A stretch of 27,420 nucleotides of DNA, from assembly GCA_938028745.1 (NCBI GenBank), contig CALIZL010000096.1, forward strand, positions 1 to 27,420. Direction: 5' to 3'. The position numbers and the translations under genes were made by a program. The notes beneath the pieces were generated by a model. The model was not told the DNA's origin. It saw only the letters and a program-made list of their open reading frames with translations, and made no database searches. This DNA comes from an uncultured Prevotella sp. (lineage in GTDB: Bacteria > Bacteroidota > Bacteroidia > Bacteroidales > Bacteroidaceae). Positions 8,765 to 17,900 of this stretch are shown piece after piece (the stretch's first letter is position 1; each line of letters starts with the position of its first letter).

Positions 8765-10840
8765 ATGCGAAGCCCCCTCGTCATCCTTTTATTATTCGCC
8801 CTTGCCTTGGCAACTTTCGCCGCCGAACCCATTCGCGTGGCCTGCGTAGGCAACAGCATCACTTATGGTTACGGACTTCCCAACCCCGAAACCGATTCTT
8901 ATCCCGCCCAATTACAACAGAAGTTGGGCAAAGCTTACGACGTGCGCAACTTCGGACACTCGGGCGCAACGCTACTTTCGCGCGGTCATCGCCCCTACAT
9001 CGAGCAAGAGGCGTACAAGAATGCCTTGGCCTTTAAGCCCGACATCGTGGTGATACACCTCGGAATAAACGATACCGACCCGCGCAACTGGCCGTTCTTC
9101 CGCGACGATTTTACCAAAGATTACATCGCACTCATCCATTCGTTCAAGGCCGCTAACCCCAAGGCCACCTTCTACATCGCCAAAATGAGCCCCATATCGC
9201 ATCGCCATCACCGCTTTTTGGCAGGCACGCGCGATTGGCATAAGCTGATACAAGCCGCCATCGAACGGGTGGCAAAGGCCACAGGCGCACGCCTTATCGA
9301 CTTCTATAAGCCGCTGTTGCCCTTCCCGCAGATGTTTCCCGATGGGCTGCACCCCAACAAAGCAGGGGCAGAAGTGCTTGCACGCGTGGTGTACGAGGCG
9401 TTAACGGGCGACTATGGCGGACTGCAAATGCCCCTTGTGTTTTCTGATAACATGGTGGTTAGTCGCAACCGCAACTTCGAAGTCTATGGAACGGCCAACG
9501 CAGGGCAGCGTGTAGTGGCTACGTTTAATAACGAAAAAAGTAGCACCGTGGCACAAAACGATGGCACGTGGCGTATTGTTTTCGCTGTGCCCCGCATGGG
9601 AAAACCCTATACCCTCACTGTAACGAGCCAGCAACGAACGCTCCGCTTTAAGAATATCGTTGCGGGCGAGGTGTGGCTTTGCTCCGGACAGAGCAATATG
9701 GCGTTTCCCTTAGCCAACGACGAACTTGGCAAAGAGGCGCTGACAATAGTAGACGACCCCAACCTGCGCGTGCTAAACTTCTTGCCAAGATGGGATACCG
9801 ACAACACGGAATGGTCGCAATCGGCACTCGATTCTACCAACAACTTGCAGTACATGCGCTGTAATGGCTGGCAGCAAGCCACGTCTAAAAACATGGGCGA
9901 GGTGTCGGCCGTGGCCTATTATTTCGCAAAGGTGCTGCGCGATTGCTTGAAAGTGCCCGTCGGCATCATCGTCAATGCTGTGGGTGGAAGTCCCACCGAG
10001 GCATGGATAGACCGCCAAACGCTTGAAGATGAATATCCCGAACTGCTGAACGACCGCTTTAAAGACAACGTGATGGTTATGCCGTGGGTGGTGCAGCGCA
10101 TGCGAAAGAACATGGCGCGCACTACGGATAAGTTGCAGATGCACCCTTATCAGCCCACCTATCTTTACGATGCGGCCATCCGTCCGCTTGCCAAATTCCC
10201 CATCAACGGCGTTATTTGGTATCAAGGCGAGTCGAATGCCGAGAACATGGAGATACACGAACGCCTGTTCCCACTGCTGTTAAGTTCGTGGCGAACCAAC
10301 TGGAACGAGCCACAATTGCCCGTTTACATGGTGCAATTGTCTAGCATCAACCGCCCTTCTTGGCCGTGGTTCCGCAACAGTCAGCGACTGATGGCCAACA
10401 CCCTGCCACATCTTTACATGGCTGTGAGCAGCGATGTGGGCGATTCGCTCGACGTTCATCCGCGCCAGAAATACCCTGTTGGTAAGCGATTGGCAAACCT
10501 CGCCCTGTATCATCAGTACGATTTCAAGCGGCTAACGCCCTGTGGCCCTAGTGTGCAAAGTGCCACCAAACAGGCCAACGGCGAGGTGCAAGTGTGCTTT
10601 AATTGGGCCGATGGACTGAAAACGGCCGATGGTAAGCCCCTTCGCACGTTCGAAGTGGCGGGTTACGACGAGGTGTTCTATCCTGCCGTGGCAACCATCA
10701 AGGACCGCGAAGTAAGGCTTACTTGTCCGCAAGTGCCACATCCCGCCTTCGTTCGCTATGGCTGGCAACCTTTCACAAGAGCCAATTTGGTGAATGGCGA
10801 TGGTCTTCCAACGTCTACGTTTAGGGTGGAAGTGAAGTAA
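8765..10840 (+). CDS. Two-domain SGNH/sialate O-acetylesterase-like enzyme
   Basis: A 691-aa secreted enzyme with a signal peptide (MRSPLVILLLFALALATFAA). Domain 1 (about 22-212) is an SGNH/GDSL hydrolase: nucleophile in VGNSI (Ser31), oxyanion Gly in GHSGATL, GIND (Asn102) and DGLHP (Asp193, His196). Domain 2 (about 300-660) is a SASA-type esterase: CSGQSNM (Ser310), WYQGESN (487-490) and DVHPRQK (Asp563, His565). Both catalytic sets appear complete. The layout resembles the two-domain NanS-type sialate esterase of oral Bacteroidales such as Tannerella, which removes O-acetyl groups from sialic acids. The substrate is inferred, and no sialidase or Nan operon is present in the window. Confidence 0.88.
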   Translation: MRSPLVILLLFALALATFAAEPIRVACVGNSITYGYGLPNPETDSYPAQLQQKLGKAYDVRNFGHSGATLLSRGHRPYIEQEAYKNALAFKPDIVVIHLGINDTDPRNWPFFRDDFTKDYIALIHSFKAANPKATFYIAKMSPISHRHHRFLAGTRDWHKLIQAAIERVAKATGARLIDFYKPLLPFPQMFPDGLHPNKAGAEVLARVVYEALTGDYGGLQMPLVFSDNMVVSRNRNFEVYGTANAGQRVVATFNNEKSSTVAQNDGTWRIVFAVPRMGKPYTLTVTSQQRTLRFKNIVAGEVWLCSGQSNMAFPLANDELGKEALTIVDDPNLRVLNFLPRWDTDNTEWSQSALDSTNNLQYMRCNGWQQATSKNMGEVSAVAYYFAKVLRDCLKVPVGIIVNAVGGSPTEAWIDRQTLEDEYPELLNDRFKDNVMVMPWVVQRMRKNMARTTDKLQMHPYQPTYLYDAAIRPLAKFPINGVIWYQGESNAENMEIHERLFPLLLSSWRTNWNEPQLPVYMVQLSSINRPSWPWFRNSQRLMANTLPHLYMAVSSDVGDSLDVHPRQKYPVGKRLANLALYHQYDFKRLTPCGPSVQSATKQANGEVQVCFNWADGLKTADGKPLRTFEVAGYDEVFYPAVATIKDREVRLTCPQVPHPAFVRYGWQPFTRANLVNGDGLPTSTFRVEVK

Positions 10841-11181
10841 AAAGGCACAAACTGCCTCACCCCCAACCCCTCTCCAAAGGGGAGAGGGGAGTAATATGCC
10901 TTACGGTTTCTAAACATACAAATATAAGATACTATGATACGGCAAAGCATTTCACGTCCCTCTCTCCTTGGGAAGACAACTCTTGAGACGAGGTCAGTAG
11001 TAGTTTAAAATAATCGTTTCTTCATCAAACCACAATGCAAAAGACTAATAAATCCCATAAGTCGCAAGACATACCACTCTCCTCTCCCCTTGGAGAAGGG
11101 TTAAATGGTGAGACTTTGCCACTTAAAGAGGAGCTGGGAGCCACGCCTGCTTTGGACTATGGCAAGCAGGCTGTGCCTAAT
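10841..11181. other. 341-nt region before ogt with REP-like palindromes
   Basis: Holds one well-formed REP-like palindrome (CCCCTCTCC at 10867-10875 against GGAGAGGGG at 10881-10889) and two decayed copies (10956-10974 and 11070-11120). The last decayed copy lies inside the in-frame extension that could be read upstream of the chosen ogt start. No clear promoter. Confidence 0.6.
10855..10893. repeat. REP-like palindrome copy 2
   Basis: CCCCTCTCC and GGAGAGGGG form a 9-bp perfect stem with a 5-nt spacer, 3' of the esterase gene. It is the same family as 8682-8721 and could also act as a transcription-end hairpin. Confidence 0.75.
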
Positions 11182-11718
11182 ATGCACGCATTTTTCCTCA
11201 AACAGCCTTCTCCCTTGGGCACACTCCATCTCGAAAGCGACGGCGAGGCACTTACATGCGTGCTATATGAGGGCGAGAAAGTTACGCATCCCAATGGCGT
11301 TACGCTGCAAGAGGCACCCCAACTACCCATATTTGTTGCTGCCCGCGCATGGCTTTCGCGTTATTTTGAAGGCCACGATCCAGGCGTGCCACCGCCCGTT
11401 CGTCCGCAAGGCACGCCTTTTCAGCAGTCCGTTTGGCAGCGTTTGCTCACCATTCCATACGGTTCCACCACCACTTATGGCGCTTTGGCCGCGAACCTAG
11501 CAGCGCATAACGCCTCTGGGCGCATGTCGGCACAAGCCGTGGGGCAAGCCGTTGGGCGCAATCCCATCAGCATCATCATTCCTTGTCACCGCGTAATTGG
11601 GGCAGATGGCACACTAACGGGCTATGCAGGCGGCTTGGATAAGAAGATGTTTTTGCTGGGATTGGAAGGGAGTATAAAAGGTGAAAAGGCTTATAAAGGT
11701 GAAAAATTGAAAAGGTGA
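11182..11718 (+). CDS. ogt: Ogt/MGMT-type O6-alkylguanine DNA methyltransferase
   Basis: A 178-aa protein from the chosen start. The acceptor motif IIPCHRVIG is intact, preceded by the helix-turn-helix part (PYGSTTTYGALA) and followed by LTGYAGGLDKKMFLLGLE. This is a suicide repair protein that moves an alkyl group from O6-alkylguanine to the motif cysteine. The frame is open back to ATG 11035, but those 49 extra residues are encoded by a decayed REP-like repeat and look unlike the family, so I start at 11182 (MHAFFLKQPSPLGTL). The last residues (KGEKAYKGEKLKR) are encoded by the heptad repeat array, so the native C terminus has been replaced or extended by repeat DNA. Confidence 0.85.
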   Translation: MHAFFLKQPSPLGTLHLESDGEALTCVLYEGEKVTHPNGVTLQEAPQLPIFVAARAWLSRYFEGHDPGVPPPVRPQGTPFQQSVWQRLLTIPYGSTTTYGALAANLAAHNASGRMSAQAVGQAVGRNPISIIIPCHRVIGADGTLTGYAGGLDKKMFLLGLEGSIKGEKAYKGEKLKR

Positions 11719-11965
11719 AAGAGTGAAAAGATGGCTAACGCCCTTTAAAGGTGAAAGGGTGAAAAGGTGAAAGGGTGAAAAGATGGCTAACGCCCTTTAA
11801 AGGTGAAAAAGTGAAAAGGTGAAAGGGTGAAAAGATGGCTAACGCCCTTTAAAGGTGAGAGGGCGAAAAGGCGAAAAGATGGCTAACGCCCTTTTAAAGG
11901 TGAAAAGGTGAAAGGGTGAAAAGATGGCTGATGCCTTTTAAAGGTGAAAGGATGGCTGCGCCACC
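11690..11965. repeat. GGTGAAA heptad array with GATGGCTAACGCCCTTT spacers
   Basis: Runs of GGTGAAA, GGGTGAAA and AGTGAAA alternate with GATGGCTAACGCCCTTTAAA. GATGGC occurs at 11730, 11782, 11834, 11878, 11923 and 11951, so the spacings are 52, 52, 44, 45 and 28 bp. Some of the change is about one heptad. The CCCTTTAAAGG part is itself palindromic. The first units are within the end of ogt. Confidence 0.85.
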
Positions 11966-12301
11966 AGTCTTGTAAACTTGTTCACTGGTCAACTAGCAAA
12001 GGTGAAAAGACGGCTGCGCATATTAACATGCTGGCAATCTAATCCAGAAAAACATTGATTCGCTTTATGTCCCTTATGTTCTTATGTCAAACATAGGGCA
12101 GGGTTTGTATCAAAGCACGATATAAGAACTTGTCAAGTTAACAAATTGACAAGCGAGCAAAGCGTCAGCCATCCTTTCACCCTTTCACCTTTTCACCTTT
12201 AAAAGGCGCAGCCATCTTTTCACCTTTTCACCTTTTCACTTCTTCACCTTTAAAAGTCCTTTTCACTTCTTCACCTTTAAAAGCCCTTTTCACCCTTTAA
12301 C
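11966..12301. repeat. Spacer and inverted copy of the heptad array
   Basis: From 12164 to 12299 the array recurs as the reverse complement (CAGCCATC, CTTTTCACC runs, CTTTAAAAG), so 11690-12299 is a large imperfect inverted repeat around a unique centre. The centre holds a small perfect inverted repeat CTTGTCAA (12129-12136) / TTGACAAG (12146-12153) and a related CTTGTAAACTTG motif near 11969. No gene is visible in 11719-12301. Confidence 0.8.
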
Positions 12302-12340
12302 AAAAAAGTCGCCCACACAATACAGCGAGGGCGACTATTT
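12302..12340 (-). terminator. Rho-independent terminator of the HU gene
   Basis: An 8-bp perfect stem, AGTCGCCC at 12307-12314 against GGGCGACT at 12329-12336. On the minus strand it is followed by TTTTTT, directly downstream of the HU stop codon. Confidence 0.85.
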
Positions 12341-12366
12341 TTATTTCTCTTCTTAGCTAGAAGCAA

Positions 12367-12639
12367 TTACTGAATAGCTTCCGTCAGTTCGGCACCAGCC
12401 TTAAACTTGGCAACCTTCTTGGCAGCGATAGTAATTTTCTCTTTCGTTGCGGGGTTAACACCACCATGTGCGGGACGTTCGTTAACGCTGAATGTGCCGA
12501 ATCCCACTAACTGAACCTTGTCGCCTTTAACAAGAGCTTCCTTAATTGCTGCAACTGTTGCGTCTAACGCCTTCTTCGAGTCAGCTTTGCTCAAGCCAGA
12601 GCCTGCTGCGATTTTGTCAATCAAATCTGTTTTGTTCAT
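12367..12639 (-). CDS. HU-family DNA-binding protein
   Basis: A 90-aa nucleoid protein of standard HU length. It has the N-terminal helices MNKTDLIDKIAAGSGLSKADSKKALDA (shown only in part here as a family match), the strand turn KVQLVGFGTFSV and the DNA-binding arm with NPATKE. The proline that intercalates DNA sits in VNPAT. The arm tip reads RPAHGGVNP, rather than the more usual RxxRxGxNP, so some positive charge is missing there. HU bends and packs DNA as a dimer. The gene has its own promoter and terminator and is divergent from the rhomboid gene. Confidence 0.95.
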   Translation of the reverse strand: MNKTDLIDKIAAGSGLSKADSKKALDATVAAIKEALVKGDKVQLVGFGTFSVNERPAHGGVNPATKEKITIAAKKVAKFKAGAELTEAIQ

Positions 12640-12694
12640 ATAACTTTGAATTATAAAAGTGATAAATGTATATGCGTTATCTCAGAACTGGGAA

Positions 12695-12725
12695 CAAATA
12701 TAGACCTTTACTTTCAAAAATCAAA
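12695..12725 (-). promoter_or_regulatory. Promoter of the HU gene
   Basis: On the minus strand TTTG (12725-12722) and TATATTTG (12702-12695) are separated by 19 bp, a good match to the Bacteroidetes consensus. It is about 55 bp upstream of the HU start. Confidence 0.75.
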
Positions 12726-12807
12726 CGAAAAGGAAAAAAAAGTGAAGTTTTTTTTGAAAAATTGTCGTTCCGTAGGGCTTTTTATGCGCATTAACAGATA
12801 TTTTTAG

Positions 12808-12815
12808 TACTTTTG
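12808..12815 (+). promoter_or_regulatory. Possible -7 box for the rhomboid gene
   Basis: TACTTTTG matches TAnnTTTG and lies 36 bp before the start codon. A matching TTTG box at 19-21 bp upstream is not seen, so this is a partial promoter match. Confidence 0.45.
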
Positions 12816-12851
12816 CCCATGTTATAACATTTCAAACAAAGCATATCATTA

Positions 12852-13772
12852 ATGGGCAATATACCAACAATAACCAAGAATTTGCTTATCATCAACGTGC
12901 TAGCTTTCTTGGCCACGTTAGTCATCCAAAGCAGTTCGGGCGTCGATCTCAACAACATACTCGGCCTCCACTTTTTCAGAGCGTCCGAGTTCCGCATTTA
13001 TCAACTCGTAACCTACATGTTCATGCATGGCGGATTTGCGCACTTGTTCTTCAACATGTTTGCGTTGTGGATGTTCGGCGTGGTGGTCGAAGGTGTATGG
13101 GGACCGCGCAAGTTCCTATTTTATTATATAGCCTGCGGCATCGGTGCAGGCTTGATGCAAGAGTTGGCACAGTTTGTAGAGATTTACTTGCAACTCAACG
13201 CGCAAGCTCCCTTGGGCGTGGGCGATGCCTTTATTGTAATGGGGCAATTGGCCAACCAGCTTAACGGACTTACCACCGTTGGCGCATCGGGAGCCATCTA
13301 TGCCATCCTCTTGGCCTTCGGAATGATATTCCCCGAGAACAAAATATTCATTTTCCCCATCCCCATCCCCATCAAAGCCAAATGGTTTGTTATGGGTTAT
13401 GCCGCATTAGAGCTGTATCAGGCTATGGCCGGAACGGGTGGAAACGTGGCGCACTTGGCTCACTTGGGCGGAATGATATTCGGTTTCTTCATGATTCGCT
13501 ATTGGCAACGACACCCCTCGCACGACTTCACGCAGCGAAGGGGCACAAACGCCTTCGAACGCATGAAGAATTTCTACGAAAAACACCACCAACCCACACC
13601 CGAAAGCCCACGCGAAGAAACGCGGGCCGAGAGCGACTGGGACTATAATGCGCGCCGAAAGGCCGAACAAGACGAGGTGGACCGCATACTGGACAAGATA
13701 CGCAAAAGCGGTTACGACAGTCTTACGCGCGAAGAAAAGCAACGGCTCTTCGACCAAAGCAAACGCCAATAA
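12852..13772 (+). CDS. Rhomboid-family intramembrane serine protease
   Basis: A 306-aa polytopic membrane protein. The rhomboid motifs are all present: MHGGFAHLFFNM (residues 58-69, the HxxxN oxyanion region), GASGAIYA (catalytic Ser146) and VAHLAHLGGMIFG (catalytic His201). About six membrane segments are followed by a soluble, charged C-terminal tail from about residue 215. The tail is typical of Bacteroidetes rhomboids and carries the short conserved VDRILDKIRKSGYDSLTREE helix at the end. Rhomboids cut within or near membrane segments of substrates. The substrate here is unknown. The next gene starts 11 nt after the stop, so they are probably cotranscribed. Confidence 0.93.
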   Translation: MGNIPTITKNLLIINVLAFLATLVIQSSSGVDLNNILGLHFFRASEFRIYQLVTYMFMHGGFAHLFFNMFALWMFGVVVEGVWGPRKFLFYYIACGIGAGLMQELAQFVEIYLQLNAQAPLGVGDAFIVMGQLANQLNGLTTVGASGAIYAILLAFGMIFPENKIFIFPIPIPIKAKWFVMGYAALELYQAMAGTGGNVAHLAHLGGMIFGFFMIRYWQRHPSHDFTQRRGTNAFERMKNFYEKHHQPTPESPREETRAESDWDYNARRKAEQDEVDRILDKIRKSGYDSLTREEKQRLFDQSKRQ

Positions 13773-13783
13773 GCTAGGCTGAG

Positions 13784-14872
13784 ATGCAGGCAAAAGTAAA
13801 AAAATGGATTGTGCAGCTTGCCAGTGGTGCTAACGTGGCCACCATCTTGGTTATGCTTGCCGTAGGATACAGCGACAGGCTTAACCCCGCCAGCCACCCA
13901 TTGATGGCCACGCTGGGCCTCACCTTCCCCGTATTCCTAGCCATCAATGCCGCCTTCTTAGTGTTTTGGGCTTTCTTCAAACTGCGCCGAACGCTCATCC
14001 CGCTGGTTGGTTTCGTGGCTTGTTTCGGTTCTGTGCGCACGTACATACCATTAAATGTAAACAGCAATCCCACAGACAGCTGCCTTAAAGTGCTATCCTA
14101 CAACACCTTTATGTGGGGCGGTATTGAGGCCACAGAGCCACAACGCTGGGAAATGCTGAACTATGTGAAGGAGAAAGATGCCGACATACTATGCCTACAA
14201 GAAGCAAATTTTGGCGGAAAGTTCCAAGCCACCATCGACTCTTTGCTCAACAGCATCTATCCCTACCACGACATAAAGGAGAAAACCACCATCTACGACC
14301 GCCTGGCCATATACAGCAAGTACCCCATTGTGCGGTCGGAACGCGTGATGTACCCACACAGTGAAGATTTCAGTCAGGCTTGTTGGGTGGCCATGCCTGG
14401 CGACACGGTGCTGGTTGTCAACAACCACTTTGCCACAACAGGTCTAACCGAAGCCCAACGAAAAGAATTTAAGAGCATGCTCAAAGGCGATTTGCGCACC
14501 AAACAGATGCCCAGCCTAGGCAAAAGCCTGATGCACAAGCTGGGCGAATACGCCAAAATTCGCGCTCCGCAAGTGGAATGCGTGGCCCAATTCGTGCGCA
14601 AGCACAAGGGGCAAAGCATCATTCTCTGCGGCGACTTCAACGACAGCCCCATCTCTTACGCCCACCGTTGCATGGCAAAAGAGCTAACCGACTGCTATGT
14701 TGCCAGCGGAAACGGCCCCGGCATAAGCTATCACCGCAACGCCTTCTACGTGCGCATAGACAACATCATGTGCAGCGACAACTGGCAACCGCTTAAATGC
14801 GTAGTAGAGAGTAAAGTGAAAACATCCGACCACTATCCCATCTTTTGTCTGCTGCAAAAACTTCGCAAATAG
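13784..14872 (+). CDS. Membrane-anchored endonuclease/exonuclease/phosphatase-fold protein
   Basis: A 362-aa protein with about three N-terminal membrane segments (around 17-29, 44-65 and 70-88), followed by an EEP fold. Motifs: LSYNTFMWG (Asn107), CLQEANF (metal-binding Glu140), NNHFATTGL, GDFNDSP (about 282-288) and SDHYPIF (about 347-353). All catalytic groups of the superfamily appear present. EEP enzymes cut phosphodiesters in nucleic acids, lipids or sugars. In Bacteroidetes this membrane form commonly sits next to rhomboid genes as here, but its substrate is not known. The active domain probably faces the periplasm. Confidence 0.88.
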   Translation: MQAKVKKWIVQLASGANVATILVMLAVGYSDRLNPASHPLMATLGLTFPVFLAINAAFLVFWAFFKLRRTLIPLVGFVACFGSVRTYIPLNVNSNPTDSCLKVLSYNTFMWGGIEATEPQRWEMLNYVKEKDADILCLQEANFGGKFQATIDSLLNSIYPYHDIKEKTTIYDRLAIYSKYPIVRSERVMYPHSEDFSQACWVAMPGDTVLVVNNHFATTGLTEAQRKEFKSMLKGDLRTKQMPSLGKSLMHKLGEYAKIRAPQVECVAQFVRKHKGQSIILCGDFNDSPISYAHRCMAKELTDCYVASGNGPGISYHRNAFYVRIDNIMCSDNWQPLKCVVESKVKTSDHYPIFCLLQKLRK

Positions 14873-14902
14873 GCAAAAAATGATAATATACAGAGCTAAC
14901 TG

Positions 14903-14933
14903 TTTACTAATCTAAGAAAAATCAGTAACTTTG
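14903..14933 (+). promoter_or_regulatory. Promoter of secDF
   Basis: TAACTTTG at 14926-14933 fits the -7 box exactly. TTTA at 14903-14906, 19 bp upstream, is a one-base variant of the -33 TTTG. The leader is about 40 nt. Confidence 0.65.
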
Positions 14934-14980
14934 CAGGGTTGTATGGCAACAGAAAAACAATAAAACAAAAATAAATAACA

Positions 14981-17900
14981 ATGCAAAACAAAGGTATCGT
15001 AATTGTAACTGCCGTCTTGCTGACGCTTGCAAGTATCTTCTACCTGTCTTTTTCGGTGGCTACCCGTTACTACGACGGGAAGGCAGCCGAGCTGAAAGAC
15101 CCCATTGCCCAACAAGATTACAAGGACTCCGTGAAGTATCTTGGCATCTACAGCTACCAAAGGTGTTTGGAAACACAGATTGGACTGGGCTTGGACCTCA
15201 AAGGAGGTATGAACGTTATTCTTGAAATCAGCGTGCCCGACGTCATTGAGACACTGGCAGACCACAAGACCGACGCGGCTTTCACCAAGTCGCTAGAACA
15301 GGCTAAGAAAGAAGAAGAAACTAGCCAGAGCGACTTTATTTCGCTTTTCATCAAGTACTACAAACAAAACGCACCCGGCCACAAACTAGCCGAACTGTTC
15401 GCCACGCAGCAATTGCAAGGCAAGGTTTCGCCCCAAAGCAGCGATGCCGAAGTAGAGAAAGCACTGAGAACAGAAGTGCAGGCTGCCATCGACAACTCGT
15501 TCAACGTGGTGCGCGCACGTATCGACAAGTTCGGTGTGGTGCAACCCAACATACAGAAACTCGAAGGACAAGAAGGCCGCATCATGGTTGAAATGCCTGG
15601 CGTACGCGAACCCGAACGTGTTCGTAAGCTCCTGCAAGGTTCGGCCAACCTCGAATTCTGGGAAACATTCAACGCATCCGAGATTGTTCCTTACCTTACT
15701 CAGCTTAATGCACGACTGGCCAGCGAACAAAACGGCACCGACACCGCTGCCTTAGACACCGCCAACGCCAGGGCTAAGGCCGAACAAGAGGTGGCTAAGG
15801 CCAAAAACGAGCAGCCTAAGTTTAAGCTAAACACGGGCGACGACAAGAAAACCGACGTAGCACAACGCGCCAACGACGCCCAAACAGCTGCCGCCATCAA
15901 GGCCAATCCGCTGTTCTCGCGCCTGCAACCCACTGGTGGAAACTCGCTAAGCATTGTAGGTTATGCCAACGTTCGCGACACTGCCGCCATCAATAAGCTT
16001 ATCTATGGCCCCGTTGCCAAGCAAGTTCTTCCTCCCGACCTTAAACTGCTGTGGAGTGCAAAGCCCGCCGACCAGGCAAAGATGAAGAACATCTACGAGC
16101 TACATGCCATCAAAGTAACCTCCACCAATGGCCGCGCGCCCATCGAAGGCGACGTAGTTACCGATGCCAGCGATGAGTTTAACCATACCAATGGTCTTCC
16201 CGAAGTGAACATGCGTATGAACAGCGACGGCGCACGCCGCTGGGCAGCACTCACAAAGGCCAACGTAGGCAGGGCCATTGCCATTGTTTTGGACAACGCT
16301 GTGTATAGCGCGCCGCGCGTAAGCAACGAAATTGAAGGTGGCTCATCCTCTATCAGCGGCAACTTCACTATCGAAGACACCAAAGACCTTGCCAATACGC
16401 TGAAGAGTGGACGTATGCCAGCCCCCGCACGCATCGTTCAAGAAGAGGTTGTTGGCCCTACGCTGGGTGCTCAATCCATCCAACAAGGTATCCAATCGTT
16501 TGCCATCGCCTTCGTGGTGCTCATGGTTTACATGGTGCTGATGTACGGCTTTACGCCAGGTATGATGGCTAACACGGCCCTCATCGTCAACCTATTCTTC
16601 ACGCTAGGTATCTTAACCTCGTTCCAAGCCGCACTAACGCTATCGGGTATTGCGGGTATGGTGCTGTCGTTAGGTACGGCCGTGGATGCCAACGTGCTTA
16701 TCTACGAACGAACCAAGGAAGAGCTTGCTGCCGGAAAGGGCATTAAACAGGCCATCAAGGAGGGCTACGGAAACGCCTTCTCGGCCATCTTCGACTCGAA
16801 CCTTACCTCTATCATCACGGGTATCATCCTCTATTCGTTCGGTACAGGCCCCATCCGCGGTTTCGCCACAACGCTTATCATCGGTATCGTTTGTTCGTTC
16901 TTTACCGCCGTATTCCTCACTCGCTTGGTTTACGAGTACCAACTGAACAAGGACCGCTGGACGAAACTCACCTTCACCACGGGCTTTTCTAAGAACTTCA
17001 TGCAGAATGTACACTTCCCCTTCATGAGTGTTTACAAGAAGACCTTTGTGCTAGTAGCAGTACTTTTGGCCGTATTCGTAGGCAGTTTCGTAACTCGTGG
17101 ACTTAGTCGCAGCATCGACTTCACCGGTGGGCGCAACTATGTGGTTACGTTTGAAAAGCAAGTGCAACCCGAACAAGTGCGCGGCATACTGGCCAACGCC
17201 TTCCCTGGCTGCACCACCAGTGCCCTAGCACTAGGTACCGACCACAAAACCATACGTGTATCTACCAACTATAAGATAGAAAGCAACAGCCCCACGGTAG
17301 ACGATGAGGCCGAAACCATACTCTATAACGCCTTGAAAAAGGCTGGTCTTGTATCGCAAAAAGACGTAGAGGCCTTTAAAAACCCCGACATCCGCAAGGG
17401 TGGTTCCATCATCAGCAGCACCAAGGTTGGTCCTTCGGTGGCAAAAGACATCACCTACGGAGCCATCATCAGCGTGCTGTTGGCCATCTTCGCCATCTTC
17501 GTTTACATCCTTATCCGTTTCCGCAACGTGGCTTTCTCGGTTGGTTCAACCGTGGCTTTGGCCATCGACACCACGTTCGTTATCGGGCTTTACTCCTTGC
17601 TGTGGGGTTTCATGCCCTTCTCTTTGGAAATCGACCAAACGTTTATCGGTGCCATCCTAACGGTTATCGGTTACTCCATCAACGATAAGGTGGTGGTGTT
17701 CGACCGTATTCGCGAGAACATGAAGTTGCATCCCAAGCAAGACTTCCGCAGTTTGTTCAACGATAGTATCAACCAAACGTTGGCTCGAACCATCAACACG
17801 TCGTTCTCAACGCTTATCGTATTGCTCTGCATCTTGTTCTTGGGTGGCGAAAGCATCCAGAGTTTCGCCTTCGCCATGAGCCTTGGCGTCATCTTCGGCA

